From positions 532,501 to 596,500 of the forward strand of contig CAJQUW010005234.1 in the NCBI GenBank assembly GCA_907163375.1: a stretch of DNA of 64,000 bases, in the 5' to 3' direction. The translations under genes were made by a program, and so were the position numbers. Below are positions 43,504 to 51,975 of this stretch, piece after piece. The notes beneath the pieces were generated by a model. The model was not told the origin of the DNA. It did no database searches and worked only from the letters and a program-made list of their open reading frames with translations. The stretch comes from Prostheceraeus crozeri. Taxonomy: Eukaryota; Platyhelminthes; Polycladida; Euryleptidae. How positions within the stretch are numbered: the first letter of the stretch is position 1; each line of letters starts with the position of its first letter.

Positions 43504-44724
43504 TCACTGTCGATCACTTAGATGAAAGATGTCGGCAGGACGCATCCAAGAGTTCATACTTGAAGGATAACCAGTCCATTTAACAAGACACCATTCTTCA
43601 CCTTGTCGTTTTTTACACCGAATGATTTTCTCTACCAAATATGTTTCACTTTCAGTGACTACCTCAATCTCATCGCGGTAAAAGCTACCCTCAATTTCTT
43701 CATTATCGTAATCTTTCAACTTGTAGGTGGTGGGAGAGTCTTTTTGATCAATCCTTGATACTGTAAATACCTCCTCTGTCCAATTCGGAAGGTACCCTTT
43801 AGCAAAAACACTCTTCACTTTTGAGATACGAACTTTATCACCAATTTTCACATCACTTTTCACATGAGTGCGTTTACGTTGGAATGATTCGCTCACTTTA
43901 TCTACATTGTCAGCATTTACATCTACTGGTCTGAGTCCAATAGAACGATGGATAGAGTGATTGTAGGCATGGAGTGTATCTTGTAGAACATTTGTCCAAT
44001 TTTGTGTCAGATTGGCAGTAAAATGTCGCCACAAGCGATTTTTTAATGTGCGATTAAAACGTTCAACGAGTGCAGCTTTATAGGCACTCTTTACACTGAA
44101 CAACTCAATGTCATGCCTCTCAAATAATCTTCTCACATGCTGATTTTCAAACTCTTTTCCTTGATCACTCTGAATTCTTTTTGGAATGCGACCTTCTCGA
44201 AAAATTGTTTGGAATGCTTTTGCTACTCCTTTCCCTTCTTTAGTTTTTAAAGGTTGAGCCCACGCATAACGCGAGAAAATATCAATGACGGTTAAAATAA
44301 AATTATTGCCCGATTTATGTTTTGAAATGGAGGCAACATCACACAAATCTGCTTGCCACTGTTCATCGATGTCATGAACAATATAAGGGCGGGTGCGGTA
44401 CTTCTTTTTCGCTTGTTTGTGGAGTGTATAGGTAGCCTGACCCTTTAACCATCGTTTCACTTGTGATTGTGGAAGACCACTCGCTTTTGATAATTTCTTG
44501 ATAGATGCAAATCCTGCCGGATGTTTTACATCATAATAGATTGACTTCAAACGTTCAGTCGATGACGACTGACTCTTTTTCCTCCTTCTCATCTTTTTAT
44601 TTTCTTGCCTTTCTACATTTACAACAACTGCAGCATTTAGCTTTAGCGGTTTTGCGATCGTGTTCACATTGCTTAGGGGTTTCATTGTGAGAGCTGGCGC
44701 AGCAAGTACAAGTGACAACGACAT
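43504..44724 (-). CDS. Polinton integrase with C-terminal chromodomain
   Basis: 406 residues. The N-terminal region (HPAGFASIKKLSKASGLPQS) is the Polinton-type zinc-less helical head. The catalytic core has D126 (WQADLCDV), D187 (IQSDQGKEF) and E221 (ALVERFNRT), a D-D-33-E arrangement. An SH3-like segment follows (VKIGDKVRISKVKSVF). The end is a chromodomain (YLVEKIIRCKKRQGEEWCLV, then KWTGYPSSMNSWMRPADI) whose aromatic residues suggest reading of methylated histone tails. It joins the terminal inverted repeats to host DNA with 6-bp duplications. The frame looks whole; the first 40 residues are low-complexity and the true start may be a later Met. Confidence 0.93.
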   Translation of the reverse strand: MSLSLVLAAPALTMKPLSNVNTIAKPLKLNAAVVVNVERQENKKMRRRKKSQSSSTERLKSIYYDVKHPAGFASIKKLSKASGLPQSQVKRWLKGQATYTLHKQAKKKYRTRPYIVHDIDEQWQADLCDVASISKHKSGNNFILTVIDIFSRYAWAQPLKTKEGKGVAKAFQTIFREGRIPKRIQSDQGKEFENQHVRRLFERHDIELFSVKSAYKAALVERFNRTLKNRLWRHFTANLTQNWTNVLQDTLHAYNHSIHRSIGLRPVDVNADNVDKVSESFQRKRTHVKSDVKIGDKVRISKVKSVFAKGYLPNWTEEVFTVSRIDQKDSPTTYKLKDYDNEEIEGSFYRDEIEVVTESETYLVEKIIRCKKRQGEEWCLVKWTGYPSSMNSWMRPADIFHLSDRQ

Positions 44725-44771
44725 TCACCTCTGGTGGCTCATTACATGGCAAGCAACACATCTGCTTCATA

Positions 44772-45464
44772 TTAATAGTCTGAGAACATGTATTTCTTGG
44801 GAGGAGCTGTTTTACGTTTTTCTTTTACTAGTTTTAGTGGTGATGTAGATCTACGTCGAGTTCTTCCTCTTGTTTGCTTAGTGAGTGTGGGAGGGGATGT
44901 AGCAGGTGACGTCTTAAACCAATTTGTTGGCATTTTCATCGCCTGAAGCATTGGAGCAGTAGCCACTGTTGAATCAAGTTCTTTCAATGTCTCATTATTC
45001 AAAGCAAATTTTGGCACATTATACTTTTTCAATAGTTTAAGAAAGTATGACCAACCAAGTGGAACATAGCCCTGACGGCGCTTTCTATGTGTCGCATACT
45101 GAATCAAGTCTTCATAACGTGAAGCATCAATCACTCTATTTTCATCTGTAATGATTTCTCCTCTATCATTTACATTGAGATGGGGTTCAATACTGTTGAA
45201 AAGAGATATGGCATGTGCGCGAGATGCTAAAGGTGTAGCAGTCGATACAGAGTCACGCATCTTATTCTTCAAATTTTTTAGTTGCTCAACAGTTTCCGAT
45301 TGTAATAATACAGCACGATGTGGATCTTTGATGTGAACATTTTGCTGATAATCTATTTCTTTCCTATACATTTGATTTGCAAGAGGTTGCTTTACTTGCT
45401 GCATGGCAGTCAATTGTACATATTCATCCTGAGGAATAACAATCATGCGAGAATAAGAACTCAT
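44772..45464 (-). CDS. Polinton conserved protein of 230 residues, virion-associated type
   Basis: It starts MSSYSRMIVIPQDEYVQLTA, a head commonly seen in animal Polintons (a MILVP-x-x-x-Y motif). A helical middle follows, then GYVPLGWSYFLKLLKKYNVP and a Lys/Arg/Ser-rich tail (RGRTRRRSTSPLKLVKEKRK). It overlaps the ATPase stop by 4 bases (ATGA). Its role is not established; position in the block and basic tail suggest a virion or DNA-associated protein. It looks whole. Confidence 0.6.
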   Translation of the reverse strand: MSSYSRMIVIPQDEYVQLTAMQQVKQPLANQMYRKEIDYQQNVHIKDPHRAVLLQSETVEQLKNLKNKMRDSVSTATPLASRAHAISLFNSIEPHLNVNDRGEIITDENRVIDASRYEDLIQYATHRKRRQGYVPLGWSYFLKLLKKYNVPKFALNNETLKELDSTVATAPMLQAMKMPTNWFKTSPATSPPTLTKQTRGRTRRRSTSPLKLVKEKRKTAPPKKYMFSDY

Positions 45465-46126
45465 AGTTTGTAGATAATCATGGGAGTTTTCAAAATATCA
45501 CTTCGAAATCTAAATTCTTCCGAACACTCTTGCGTAAAGTCAATGAATAAGTAACCGTGTGGTTTTTCAGTAGCTGCTTGAAAAATTTCAATTAAGGCTT
45601 TTGATCCTCTGGGTGCAACTTGTCGCGCTAAAATTTCAAATTGACTTTTATCTCGCGGATTCTTGAAAATAGCATAATAGTGTGTATTCAGGTTTCGTGT
45701 ACGAGCTTTTTTTCCATCAGGAAACAAATTTTGTGTGATATAGATGATAAAGCACCTTTTATGATGTGCTGCGGGAGTGAACATATCTGTAACATCTTTT
45801 GAATTCTTACTTTCTTTTGATAAATCATCCAATACAACAACATCATTAGACTGAAGTTTATCCACTGCAATAATTCCTTCATGTCGAATAAAGTTGCGAC
45901 TTTGCAATTCCTGAAACAGCGACGGTTGATAAATACCATAACACCAAATCACTCGATTGATAGGTTCCTTAAACAACTCCCTTCTTTTATCCAATAAATT
46001 CAGCGTGAAAACAGTTTTACCTGCATGAGATGGACCTGATACAGTCAGAACTTTATCACATTGAAGTCTGAAATCCATTATAATACTTTGAGATTTAACA
46101 TTTGCATAATTAACGTTTAGAGCCAA
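45461..46126 (-). CDS. Polinton genome-packaging ATPase (FtsK/HerA type)
   Basis: 221 residues. Walker A GPSHAGKT (31-38) and Walker B VVVLDD (96-101), followed by a polar sensor region (FIIYITQNLFPDGKKARTRN). This is the packaging ATPase of the PRD1-adenovirus lineage, as found in all complete Polintons, and would pump DNA into the capsid. Overlaps at both ends (17 bases with the gene at 46110, 4 bases with the gene ending 45464) show a compact minus-strand block. The frame looks whole. Confidence 0.92.
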   Translation of the reverse strand: MALNVNYANVKSQSIIMDFRLQCDKVLTVSGPSHAGKTVFTLNLLDKRRELFKEPINRVIWCYGIYQPSLFQELQSRNFIRHEGIIAVDKLQSNDVVVLDDLSKESKNSKDVTDMFTPAAHHKRCFIIYITQNLFPDGKKARTRNLNTHYYAIFKNPRDKSQFEILARQVAPRGSKALIEIFQAATEKPHGYLFIDFTQECSEEFRFRSDILKTPMIIYKL

Positions 46127-46475
46127 AGATATTACCCAATACGTTGCCCACGATAGGAGCTAGCATCGGTAGTAACGCTGGAAGGAAACCGCCCTTTTGT
46201 GTTAGAGTTTCCCTCTTTCTTTGAAGGGTGACTTTAGGATTGGAGATGAAACGCAATTTCGTAGCATATCGCTTAAGTAACTTTCGTTGTTTTGGTGCTA
46301 ATTTCTTCGTCTTCAACTTTCTCACATGAGAAATAATTTCACGAATGAATTTATCGTTAGCATGTCGTATAGCATTGTATCGCTGATTTGCTTTCATTCG
46401 TCGGAGAGCTTGAATGGCTGAAGAAAACTTTGAAGACTTTTGACTTTTACGTTTCGTTATTTTACGTTTCGCCAT
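46110..46475 (-). CDS. Small basic Polinton virion-type protein with hydrophobic tail
   Basis: 121 residues. A Lys-rich head (MAKRKITKRKSQKSSKF), then RRMKANQRYNAIRHANDKFI and a helical middle (LAPKQRKLLKRYATKLRF), and the typical tail KGGFLPALLPMLAPIVGNVL. This head-middle-GGFLPALL layout is a recurring Polinton and adintovirus feature and may be a membrane-active minor virion component. It overlaps the ATPase start by 17 bases. It looks whole. Confidence 0.7.
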   Translation of the reverse strand: MAKRKITKRKSQKSSKFSSAIQALRRMKANQRYNAIRHANDKFIREIISHVRKLKTKKLAPKQRKLLKRYATKLRFISNPKVTLQRKRETLTQKGGFLPALLPMLAPIVGNVLGNIFGSKR

Positions 46476-46526
46476 TTTCCGTGTTAGTCTTTGCTAAAAC
46501 CTATCTTTACCACATTTGCATAGGTA

Positions 46527-46856
46527 CTAACTATTGCGGCATAAGTGACACTCGAAATGAGCAATATCACAGTGGTTACATTTGCAAAGTTGAATGCAAT
46601 TACGTATGAAACAGCGTTGACAAAAAGCATGCTTACATCTCTTGAAGATGCGCTTTTCATTTCCATCCTTTCGCTTACATACATCGCAACACATAGTTTC
46701 ACCGTTACTGATGTCTATAGCAAGTCTTTTTGAAGATATGAATTTGCTAGCCTTTTCTAAATAATAGACGCATGTACAGAAGGGATATACTTCGAGAGTG
46801 AGCAGACATAGCTCGAAAACCAGTTGTGCTACAATCAAGTACCACTGCATTTTCAA
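46527..46856 (-). CDS. RING-like zinc protein with N-terminal hydrophobic segment (Polinton)
   Basis: 109 residues. Residues about 5-33 are hydrophobic (WYLIVAQLVFELCLLTLEVY), a probable membrane anchor. The C-terminal half has MCCDVCKRKDGNEKRIFKRC, then KHAFCQRCFIRNC and a further Cys-rich part (CKCNHC), giving a C-x2-C ... C-x-H-x2-C-x2-C ... C-x2-C pattern like a RING finger. A ubiquitin-ligase-like role at a membrane would be an inference only. It looks whole. Confidence 0.55.
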   Translation of the reverse strand: MKMQWYLIVAQLVFELCLLTLEVYPFCTCVYYLEKASKFISSKRLAIDISNGETMCCDVCKRKDGNEKRIFKRCKHAFCQRCFIRNCIQLCKCNHCDIAHFECHLCRNS

Positions 46857-47038
46857 TTTTTCTTTATAGAAAGTTGAATGTGAATATCTGAAATCGCTTC
46901 AATCACTAGACTGCTGCCATGATGGTTAAATGCGTTAAGACGTTCAGCAATTTTTATCATATGTCTTTTAAAAAATTCTTCGGGGTGATCTACCACTTCC
47001 ATTGAATAAGAAGCAAAATGGAAAGAGCGACTTTCCAC
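46853..47038 (-). CDS. Small Polinton open frame, 61 residues, unrecognised
   Basis: It starts MESRSFHFASYSMEVVDHPE and continues EEFFKRHMIKIAERLNAFNH. It overlaps the RING-like gene by 4 bases (ATGA), the spacing used by neighbouring genes in this block, which supports reality. No family recognised. Confidence 0.4.
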   Translation of the reverse strand: MESRSFHFASYSMEVVDHPEEFFKRHMIKIAERLNAFNHHGSSLVIEAISDIHIQLSIKKN

Positions 47039-47063
47039 CTCTTCCTTTCCAAAATGACTAAAC

Positions 47064-47267
47064 TTAATTTATTTTCGCAACTAATCGCGCCATGACAATG
47101 CTATCAGAGAATGTATTCATTAACTCTAGAAATAGAGTGCTAGCATCATCGACCACTGCTTCGATGTCGGTCTCATCTTTATGAAAATTTATCACATAAT
47201 CTTGAACAGCTCCTTTTAAACTTTGCCTATGAAAATGTAATGTTCCGCAGTCGTTTGAGAAAGACAT
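47064..47267 (-). CDS. Small Polinton open frame, 67 residues, unrecognised
   Basis: It starts MSFSNDCGTLHFHRQSLKGA and contains DYVINFHKDETDIEAVVDDA. It has a helical, acidic composition with a layout somewhat like the neighbouring 61-residue frame (an HF opening, then an amphipathic helix), so the two may be distant duplicates. Function unknown. Confidence 0.4.
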   Translation of the reverse strand: MSFSNDCGTLHFHRQSLKGAVQDYVINFHKDETDIEAVVDDASTLFLELMNTFSDSIVMARLVAKIN

Positions 47268-47354
47268 GATCGCCCTTTATCTAACCCATCCATTGCATGA
47301 AAACAACAACTCTTCTCATAGTAACATTTATTAAATAACGGTAACAAGCATGCA

Positions 47355-47912
47355 TTATAAATCAATGGTTTGTAACAGATAAAATAGATACAGCTGGGAA
47401 CTATCATACAGCGAGCAATGATGACCATACAGGACTTTGGCAGTGTTGAGGTAAGGAGGAAAGAAGCATTGGTTATGAACGTAGCTACTACAACGAACAG
47501 ACAAAAATGGAACAGACAAATCCTTAAAACGTTTCGTGACTTCATGATAATGTTGATTCACTCTACTATCCCAAGGCGGGAGCAAAATATCATCAATGAT
47601 TAGATTGGGAAATACTTTCCTCTCCTTACCAGGATTACTACAAAAGATGCGTATAACATTGAAAGCAGCTAACCATCGTTTAAAGTCAATAAGAAGAGCA
47701 CTGTCACAAGAAAAGCCATAGTCTTGCAAATATTTCAGATTAAGTCCATGAATGTGTTTTCTCGCCCATTGATCAACATTGGGATCGCAGTTGGCATGTT
47801 GATGATAGACACTAACAATCTGATATGTCCAATTGTTCATAGCAATAGCACTGAGCTCCTGTACAGGTTCACCCTCACAATCCATAAAAATGATGATAGA
47901 AGCCTAAAACAG
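47355..47912 (-). CDS. DEDDh-type 3'-5' exonuclease-like protein (Polinton)
   Basis: The frame reads IIIFMDCEGEPVQELSAIAM: a hydrophobic strand, then D-x-E, the first metal-binding motif of DEDD exonucleases. It closes with GHHCSLYDSSQLYLFYLL, an H-x4-D motif as in DEDDh enzymes, and a middle LLIDFKRWLAAFN could supply another Asp. The frame is open upstream of the first Met (47885) to an acceptor TTTCTGTTTTAG at about 47913, so the start codon probably comes from an upstream ATG-only exon (see 48870). A minus-strand AATAAA lies just past the stop (47327-47332). Role perhaps proofreading or RNA trimming. It looks whole. Confidence 0.5.
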
Positions 47913-47937
47913 AAATTTACACATCTAAGGAAACGTT

Positions 47938-48186
47938 CTATAACATATTACAAAATGAAGAATTACATCGATGCTTTTCACGACAAAATACACAAATGAT
48001 ATGATGGCAACGAAGAAGTAAAATGTATCTAATAAGACCACGTCTACGACACTCAAAGCACATAAGCGAATTGTCATAGAGTAGAGTTAGGAAAGGACTA
48101 GTAATTCTCCTTCTTTGATTTGCGTTTTGATGCAGCATTCTTCTCCGACTTGCGCTTCGTACCACTGCTGTTAAGGATTTGATCAA
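47938..48186 (-). CDS. Small Cys-rich Polinton frame, possible zinc ribbon
   Basis: 82 codons ending in MCFECRRRGLIRYILLLRCH, HIICVFCREKHRCNSSFCNM. The C-x2-C ... C-H-H-x2-C-x2-C ... C-x4-C arrangement resembles the RING-like gene at 46527-46856. It overlaps the end of the 48098-48802 gene in another frame, so it may be an alternatively spliced end of that gene and not a free-standing one. Confidence 0.35.
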   Translation of the reverse strand: MIKSLTAVVRSASRRRMLHQNANQRRRITSPFLTLLYDNSLMCFECRRRGLIRYILLLRCHHIICVFCREKHRCNSSFCNML

Positions 48187-48802
48187 TTATGTCATCCACG
48201 TTGGGTGGTTTTGGAATATATAGGATGGACTCCATATGCATGGAGAGAGAGACTATTTTATTATCCTTGTGTCGACCATAATATAGCCCATTCACTTTGA
48301 AAAGGATATCCCAAGTACCTTCTCCGAGCTCGTCGCATGTGATGGATGTTGAATGATCTCCCTCCTTCTTATAGTAAGTGCACCAATGTGATACCGGTAG
48401 GCAAATGTGATTACCATCCCAAATCTTTCTATAGGGAGTATCCTTGTCATCTCTCGCCTTCCACTCTTGAGCAAGAGGAGTAGGAATGTCCATATTTAAT
48501 GTCACGTACTCCTCAATAATATCAAGTTGGTGGCGAATGTACGGACTCACGGGGATCAGTATGTAGTCCCCATACTGATTGTGCATTATCTTGACATCCG
48601 TGGAACGGAGCATTCCCGTTTGGAGTACTACGCCATGATCGTCATAACGCAAGACTTGTTTAAATTTACGCTGTAGCGGTGTAGGATTATGTACCTTGGT
48701 TGTTTCTTCCACTGGCCTCAGTTGTAGATGATCTGATCGTAGCGAACCTTGTAACGTTTGACCGCCATTTTGTCCTACTAGTGCAGCAGATGGAGTAGAT
48801 GC
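48098..48802 (-). CDS. Polinton right-end gene, main exon, unrecognised
   Basis: The exon starts after an acceptor TTTTTCATTTTCAG (48803) and is open for about 234 codons. It has an Ala/Ser head, TTKVHNPTPLQRKFKQVLRY, DYILIPVSPYIRHQLDIIEE, ICLPVSHWCTYYKKEGDH and a nuclear-signal-like tail (SGTKRKSEKNAASKRKSKKE). The matching donor GTAAGT follows an ATG at 48870-48872, so the first exon contributes only the start codon. An internal Met at 48712 is a weaker alternative start. It looks whole. Function unknown; position next to the right-end promoter suggests early expression. Confidence 0.55.
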   Translation of the reverse strand, partial: ASTPSAALVGQNGGQTLQGSLRSDHLQLRPVEETTKVHNPTPLQRKFKQVLRYDDHGVVLQTGMLRSTDVKIMHNQYGDYILIPVSPYIRHQLDIIEEYVTLNMDIPTPLAQEWKARDDKDTPYRKIWDGNHICLPVSHWCTYYKKEGDHSTSITCDELGEGTWDILFKVNGLYYGRHKDNKIVSLSMHMESILYIPKPPNVDDIIDQILNSSGTKRKSEKNAASKRKSKKENY

Positions 48803-48869
48803 CTGAAAATGAAAAAGATTGTATTAAGTTTGCGTTCAAGGGAGGGGAGGGAAGAAAGTAGCGACTTAC

Positions 48870-48872
48870 CAT
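48870..48872 (-). other. ATG-only leader exon at the Polinton right end
   Basis: ATG is followed directly by GTAAGT on the minus strand. Acceptors in frame lie at 48803 (main right-end gene) and about 47913 (exonuclease-like gene), so this one exon could start both. The polymerase at the other end has the same design (ATG at 32845-32847 followed by GTAAGT). Confidence 0.55.
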
Positions 48873-48975
48873 TTTAGTTGGATAATAGAATAGGGAACTA
48901 GAGAGAGAGAGAGAAAATGTGCGTCCGTCACTCGTGCGATTCAACGATGGAATGATTCTCACTGTGGAAGGCTCG

Positions 48976-48986
48976 CTATTTATATA
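48976..48986 (-). promoter_or_regulatory. TATA box of the Polinton right-end genes
   Basis: On the minus strand TTTCTATATAAATAGC gives a TATATAAA box about 105 bases before the leader ATG. Confidence 0.65.
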
Positions 48987-49029
48987 GAAATGCTTGATTC
49001 TCATTGGATTATGATCCTCATTGGACAAT

Positions 49030-49603
49030 AACATCAAGCTGATTCCAAATCTGGCCTCCGTTTACCAATCCGAGCCTTCGTTCGCCCGCTGGGGCTGTTT
49101 CTTGGGAAATTCTAACTCTGTCGTTTTTTCACCAATCTCCCAAATCTTGAATGGCGTCTCACATCTAAACGAAGACAGATATGAACAAGCCGTTTCTTTC
49201 ACTGAATTTGTCTCAGTCTTAGCTTTCAAACGAGCTATTGCACGACTTTCTACGATCTCTAGAACCAAAGTTGGAAGATCGGTGCCGAGGGGAGACGTCA
49301 GGGAAACTTTTTCTCTCCGATTGCGTTCAGATTCACCATACCGATGCAGAATTTCATGCTGAATCCGAATCTGACCTCCGTTTTCCCATCCCATGCCTCG
49401 TTTTGGCGCTACAGCCCAAAACGTCCAAAATTCTAACTCTGTCGTTTTTCGACAATCTCCCAAAATCTTAAATGGCGCCTCACATCTAAACGAAGACAGA
49501 TATCAACAAGCCGTTTCTTTCAGTGACTTTGTCTTACTCTTAGCTTTCAAACGAGCTATTGCACGACAAAATCCGTCCACTGGAAGTCAAGATCGAAGCT
49601 AGC
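49030..49603. repeat. Subterminal 320-bp tandem units at the Polinton right end
   Basis: TCTAACTCTGTCGTTTTT recurs at 49111 and 49432, and the following 140 bases match (for example CACATCTAAACGAAGACAGA and AGCTTTCAAACGAGCTATTG in both). Period about 321 bp. Parts are distantly related to the inner terminal-repeat unit (AACGAGTAGCTGTAAGACAAA versus the AACGAGCTATTGCACGACA form). Confidence 0.8.
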
Positions 49604-50329
49604 TCTCCCGAGGGGGGGGTCAGTGAAATTTGATGAAACAAACTTTGGTCAGGGTCCCAGGTCGAAATGACACACTTTGGAAAATTTTCAAAATTTTGTC
49701 CATACAAAGTCACTCTGACCCTTAGGATTTTTTCAGGTGAGCTCCGACCTAAAATCTTGTAACAGCTCTAACTTTTGAACGGCTGGTCCGATTGACTCGC
49801 AACAAAAAATGTCATCGAGCAGTTTTTTCTCCTCTTTCAAACGAGTAGCTGTAAGACAAAATCCGTCCACTAGAACCAAAGTTAGAAGATTGCTGTCGGG
49901 GGGGGGGGTCAGTGAAATTTGATGAAAAATGTTTTGGTGAAGGTCCCAGGTCGAAATGACACACTTTGGAAAATTTTCAAAATTTTACCCATACAAAGCC
50001 ACTCTGACACTTAGGATTTTTTCAGGTGAGCTACGACAGTCCACCCTCCCAACCTGGCCGGCACACCACGCCAACCTGGCCGGCACACCACGCCAACCTG
50101 GAGAGCACATCACACACCACCTCGCGCTACGACGGCCGGCCAGAGGGGGGGCGTCAGACACGAAGCAACACGGCGGCACACCACGACCGACTCGACTGAC
50201 AGGAGGGGGGGGACGTCAGACTCGAAGCAACACGACGGCACACCACGACCGACTAGACTGACAGGAGGGGGGGACGTCAGCGACGGCGGCCATCTTGCGC
50301 TATCCAGAAGTGGAGTTTTACTTACTACT
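49604..50329. repeat. Polinton right terminal inverted repeat
   Basis: Inverse of the left repeat (27010-27717), ending in GGAGTTTTACTTACTACT. It contains one extra CCGGCACACCACGCCAACCT unit compared with the left end and slightly different poly-G lengths. Confidence 0.92.
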
Positions 50330-50335
50330 TGCTGA
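50330..50335. repeat. Polinton target-site duplication, right copy
   Basis: TGCTGA immediately after the right end, identical to 27004-27009. Confidence 0.93.
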
Positions 50336-51090
50336 TAAACGATTTGTTGAATGATGAATGTAGCAGCTTCTCCCACCAAAACTTAAATGATATAGCGAAG
50401 CTGGCGACGACTTACTGGAAAGCTTTTTCTTCTTTTCAGTCAGTCAGTTAACGTTAATAAACTATCGGGAAGTTAGCCGGTACATGGAAGTTAATAAGTA
50501 GTGGAGTTAGTAAAGTACACGGCGTCATCTTCACATTATGACTGACAAAGTAAAGGATTATAGTGTTTGTGATGAGTGCACAATTCACATCAGAACCAGT
50601 AGCGCTACAGAAATTTATAGAAGATGAGCGCACTTCTCACAGCGTATTACATATTCACCAACGTATTCCACAACATTCCCTAACCTCAAAAAATTCTTCA
50701 TACACGGTTTTTGTGAATTTTAAAAAGAATTATGCGCGAAAATTTCGATTGCTCACAGTGAAAACAACGAATCCAACTTGAAAACGAGAATAACAAATAT
50801 TGCGAAATATAAATAAGCGCTTGATGACGAAAGCTAACTAGGAAAATGTTTTGTAGCTGTCACTTTAATATATTTGCCGTCCAGCTATCAGTGCGATATT
50901 TTGGGGACATTCGGGCGCCAATTGCATATGCACAATCCAGTGCTACAAATGAATATGAGCTACTTCTTCATCCCGTGCTCCGCGATCAATATTGCTAAAT
51001 AATTTCTATAAAGTGGACGATAAAAATTTCATTCGAAAAACAGAAACTTAGTTTAATAGAATGACATTGACCAGGACGCGATATAATTAC
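50336..51090 (-). other. Glutamine synthetase last intron, part right of the Polinton
   Basis: Non-coding. Before the Polinton arrived the intron was about 1.9 kb, as judged by subtracting the element and one duplication copy. The donor GTAATT at 51085-51090 starts the intron on the minus strand. Confidence 0.7.
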
Positions 51091-51430
51091 CTGATCTAAA
51101 TTCACTGATGCTGCAAGTTTCATGACTTCCAGTCAGCCGCCGCCTGTTATCTTCACCACAAAGCGGGTCATAAGCCTCAATATGCTCCTGATGCTTGTAA
51201 CTCATTCGGTCAATTGCTCGTTCAATCTCTGCAATGCCTCCTGGTTGACGCATAGCATCAGTAGAGAAGTTGCAATGAGCACCGGAACCGTTCCAATCAC
51301 CTGGTATGGGTTTTGGATCAAAGGAAATGTCGTAACCGAAATCCTCAGCAACTCGACAAAGAATGAAGCGGGACATCCACATGTGATCCCCTATATCGAT
51401 GCCTTCGCATGGACCAACTTGATATTCCCA
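51091..51430 (-). CDS. Glutamine synthetase, coding exon 5
   Basis: 340 bases between acceptor TAATTCCTTTCAG... and donor GTAATT, encoding 113 residues plus one base. It reads [18 protein letters not shown], then [33 protein letters not shown] and [16 protein letters not shown]. These contain the metal- and substrate-binding segments of the enzyme (the E in EYQVGPCEG, the H in GAHCNFST and the R in RRLTGSHE). Vertebrate genes split this region into two exons; here it is one. Confidence 0.95.
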
Positions 51431-51487
51431 CTGAAAGGAATAGAAATTAGATATGAAATATGAAAGCTTTGAGACAATAATAGTGAA

Positions 51488-51975
51488 CGTGTGTGAAGCT
51501 GGTGGAGCCACCCAGGGAAAATATTATTTATTACAACGAAATTCTATTCGAAACGACTTATACTTCATTAATTTCAGCCTCCTTATCATGATTTGGGGCT
51601 CAGATTCCACAAAGTCGCAGCCGTGTTTGAGAAAGTCTAGTTGACAGTTAAAAGTGGCTCCGTTGTGAAGTCAGAGGAACCAACTTCTTAGTTTCGCTGA
51701 TAGGCGTAGTAAATCAATTTTATTTTGTCACTACCTGATCCAATTAGTTGTGCTGATCACAAATGCATTCTTCATTTTCCACGACAATGCGGCTAAAAGC
51801 GGTAGTATCGCAACTTGCTCATGTACGTGTGTGAAGGTAGCGGAACTACCCAACGGAACCATTTTTATTCGAAGCAACTTTACTTTATCAATTTCTGCCT
51901 TCTGATCATAAATATGTGCTCAGATTTTACAAATTCGTTGTCGTTATTGAGAAATTCAAGTTTAAAGATGGTTTT
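51488..51975. repeat. Two diverged repeat units in a glutamine synthetase intron
   Basis: GTGTGTGAAG starts similar segments at 51488 and 51827 (period about 338 bp), followed in both by GG-x-x-x-x-ACCCA, a TTCGAA-C-AC-TT word, and TTAATTTCAGCCTCCTTATC / TCAATTTCTGCCTTCTGATC forms. The origin is unknown. Confidence 0.55.

Larger units (their letters stand above)
27010..50329. mobile_element. Polinton/Maverick element, 23,320 bp, fossil with several broken genes
   Basis: The element begins AGTAGTAAGTAAAACTCC and ends with the exact inverse, and a perfect 6-bp duplication (TGCTGA) flanks it. It carries the full Polinton gene set: protein-primed DNA polymerase B, chromodomain integrase, adenain-like protease, packaging ATPase, double jelly-roll capsid protein and several virion-type proteins. 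Accessory genes include TBP-like, PC4-like, exonuclease-like and zinc-binding proteins. It lies in the last intron of a glutamine synthetase gene. Near-identical ends and an intact duplication point to a fairly young insertion. Roughly half a dozen breaks fall in the polymerase, the two structural-type genes and one PC4-like gene, while the capsid, protease, integrase and ATPase frames look whole. Confidence 0.96.
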
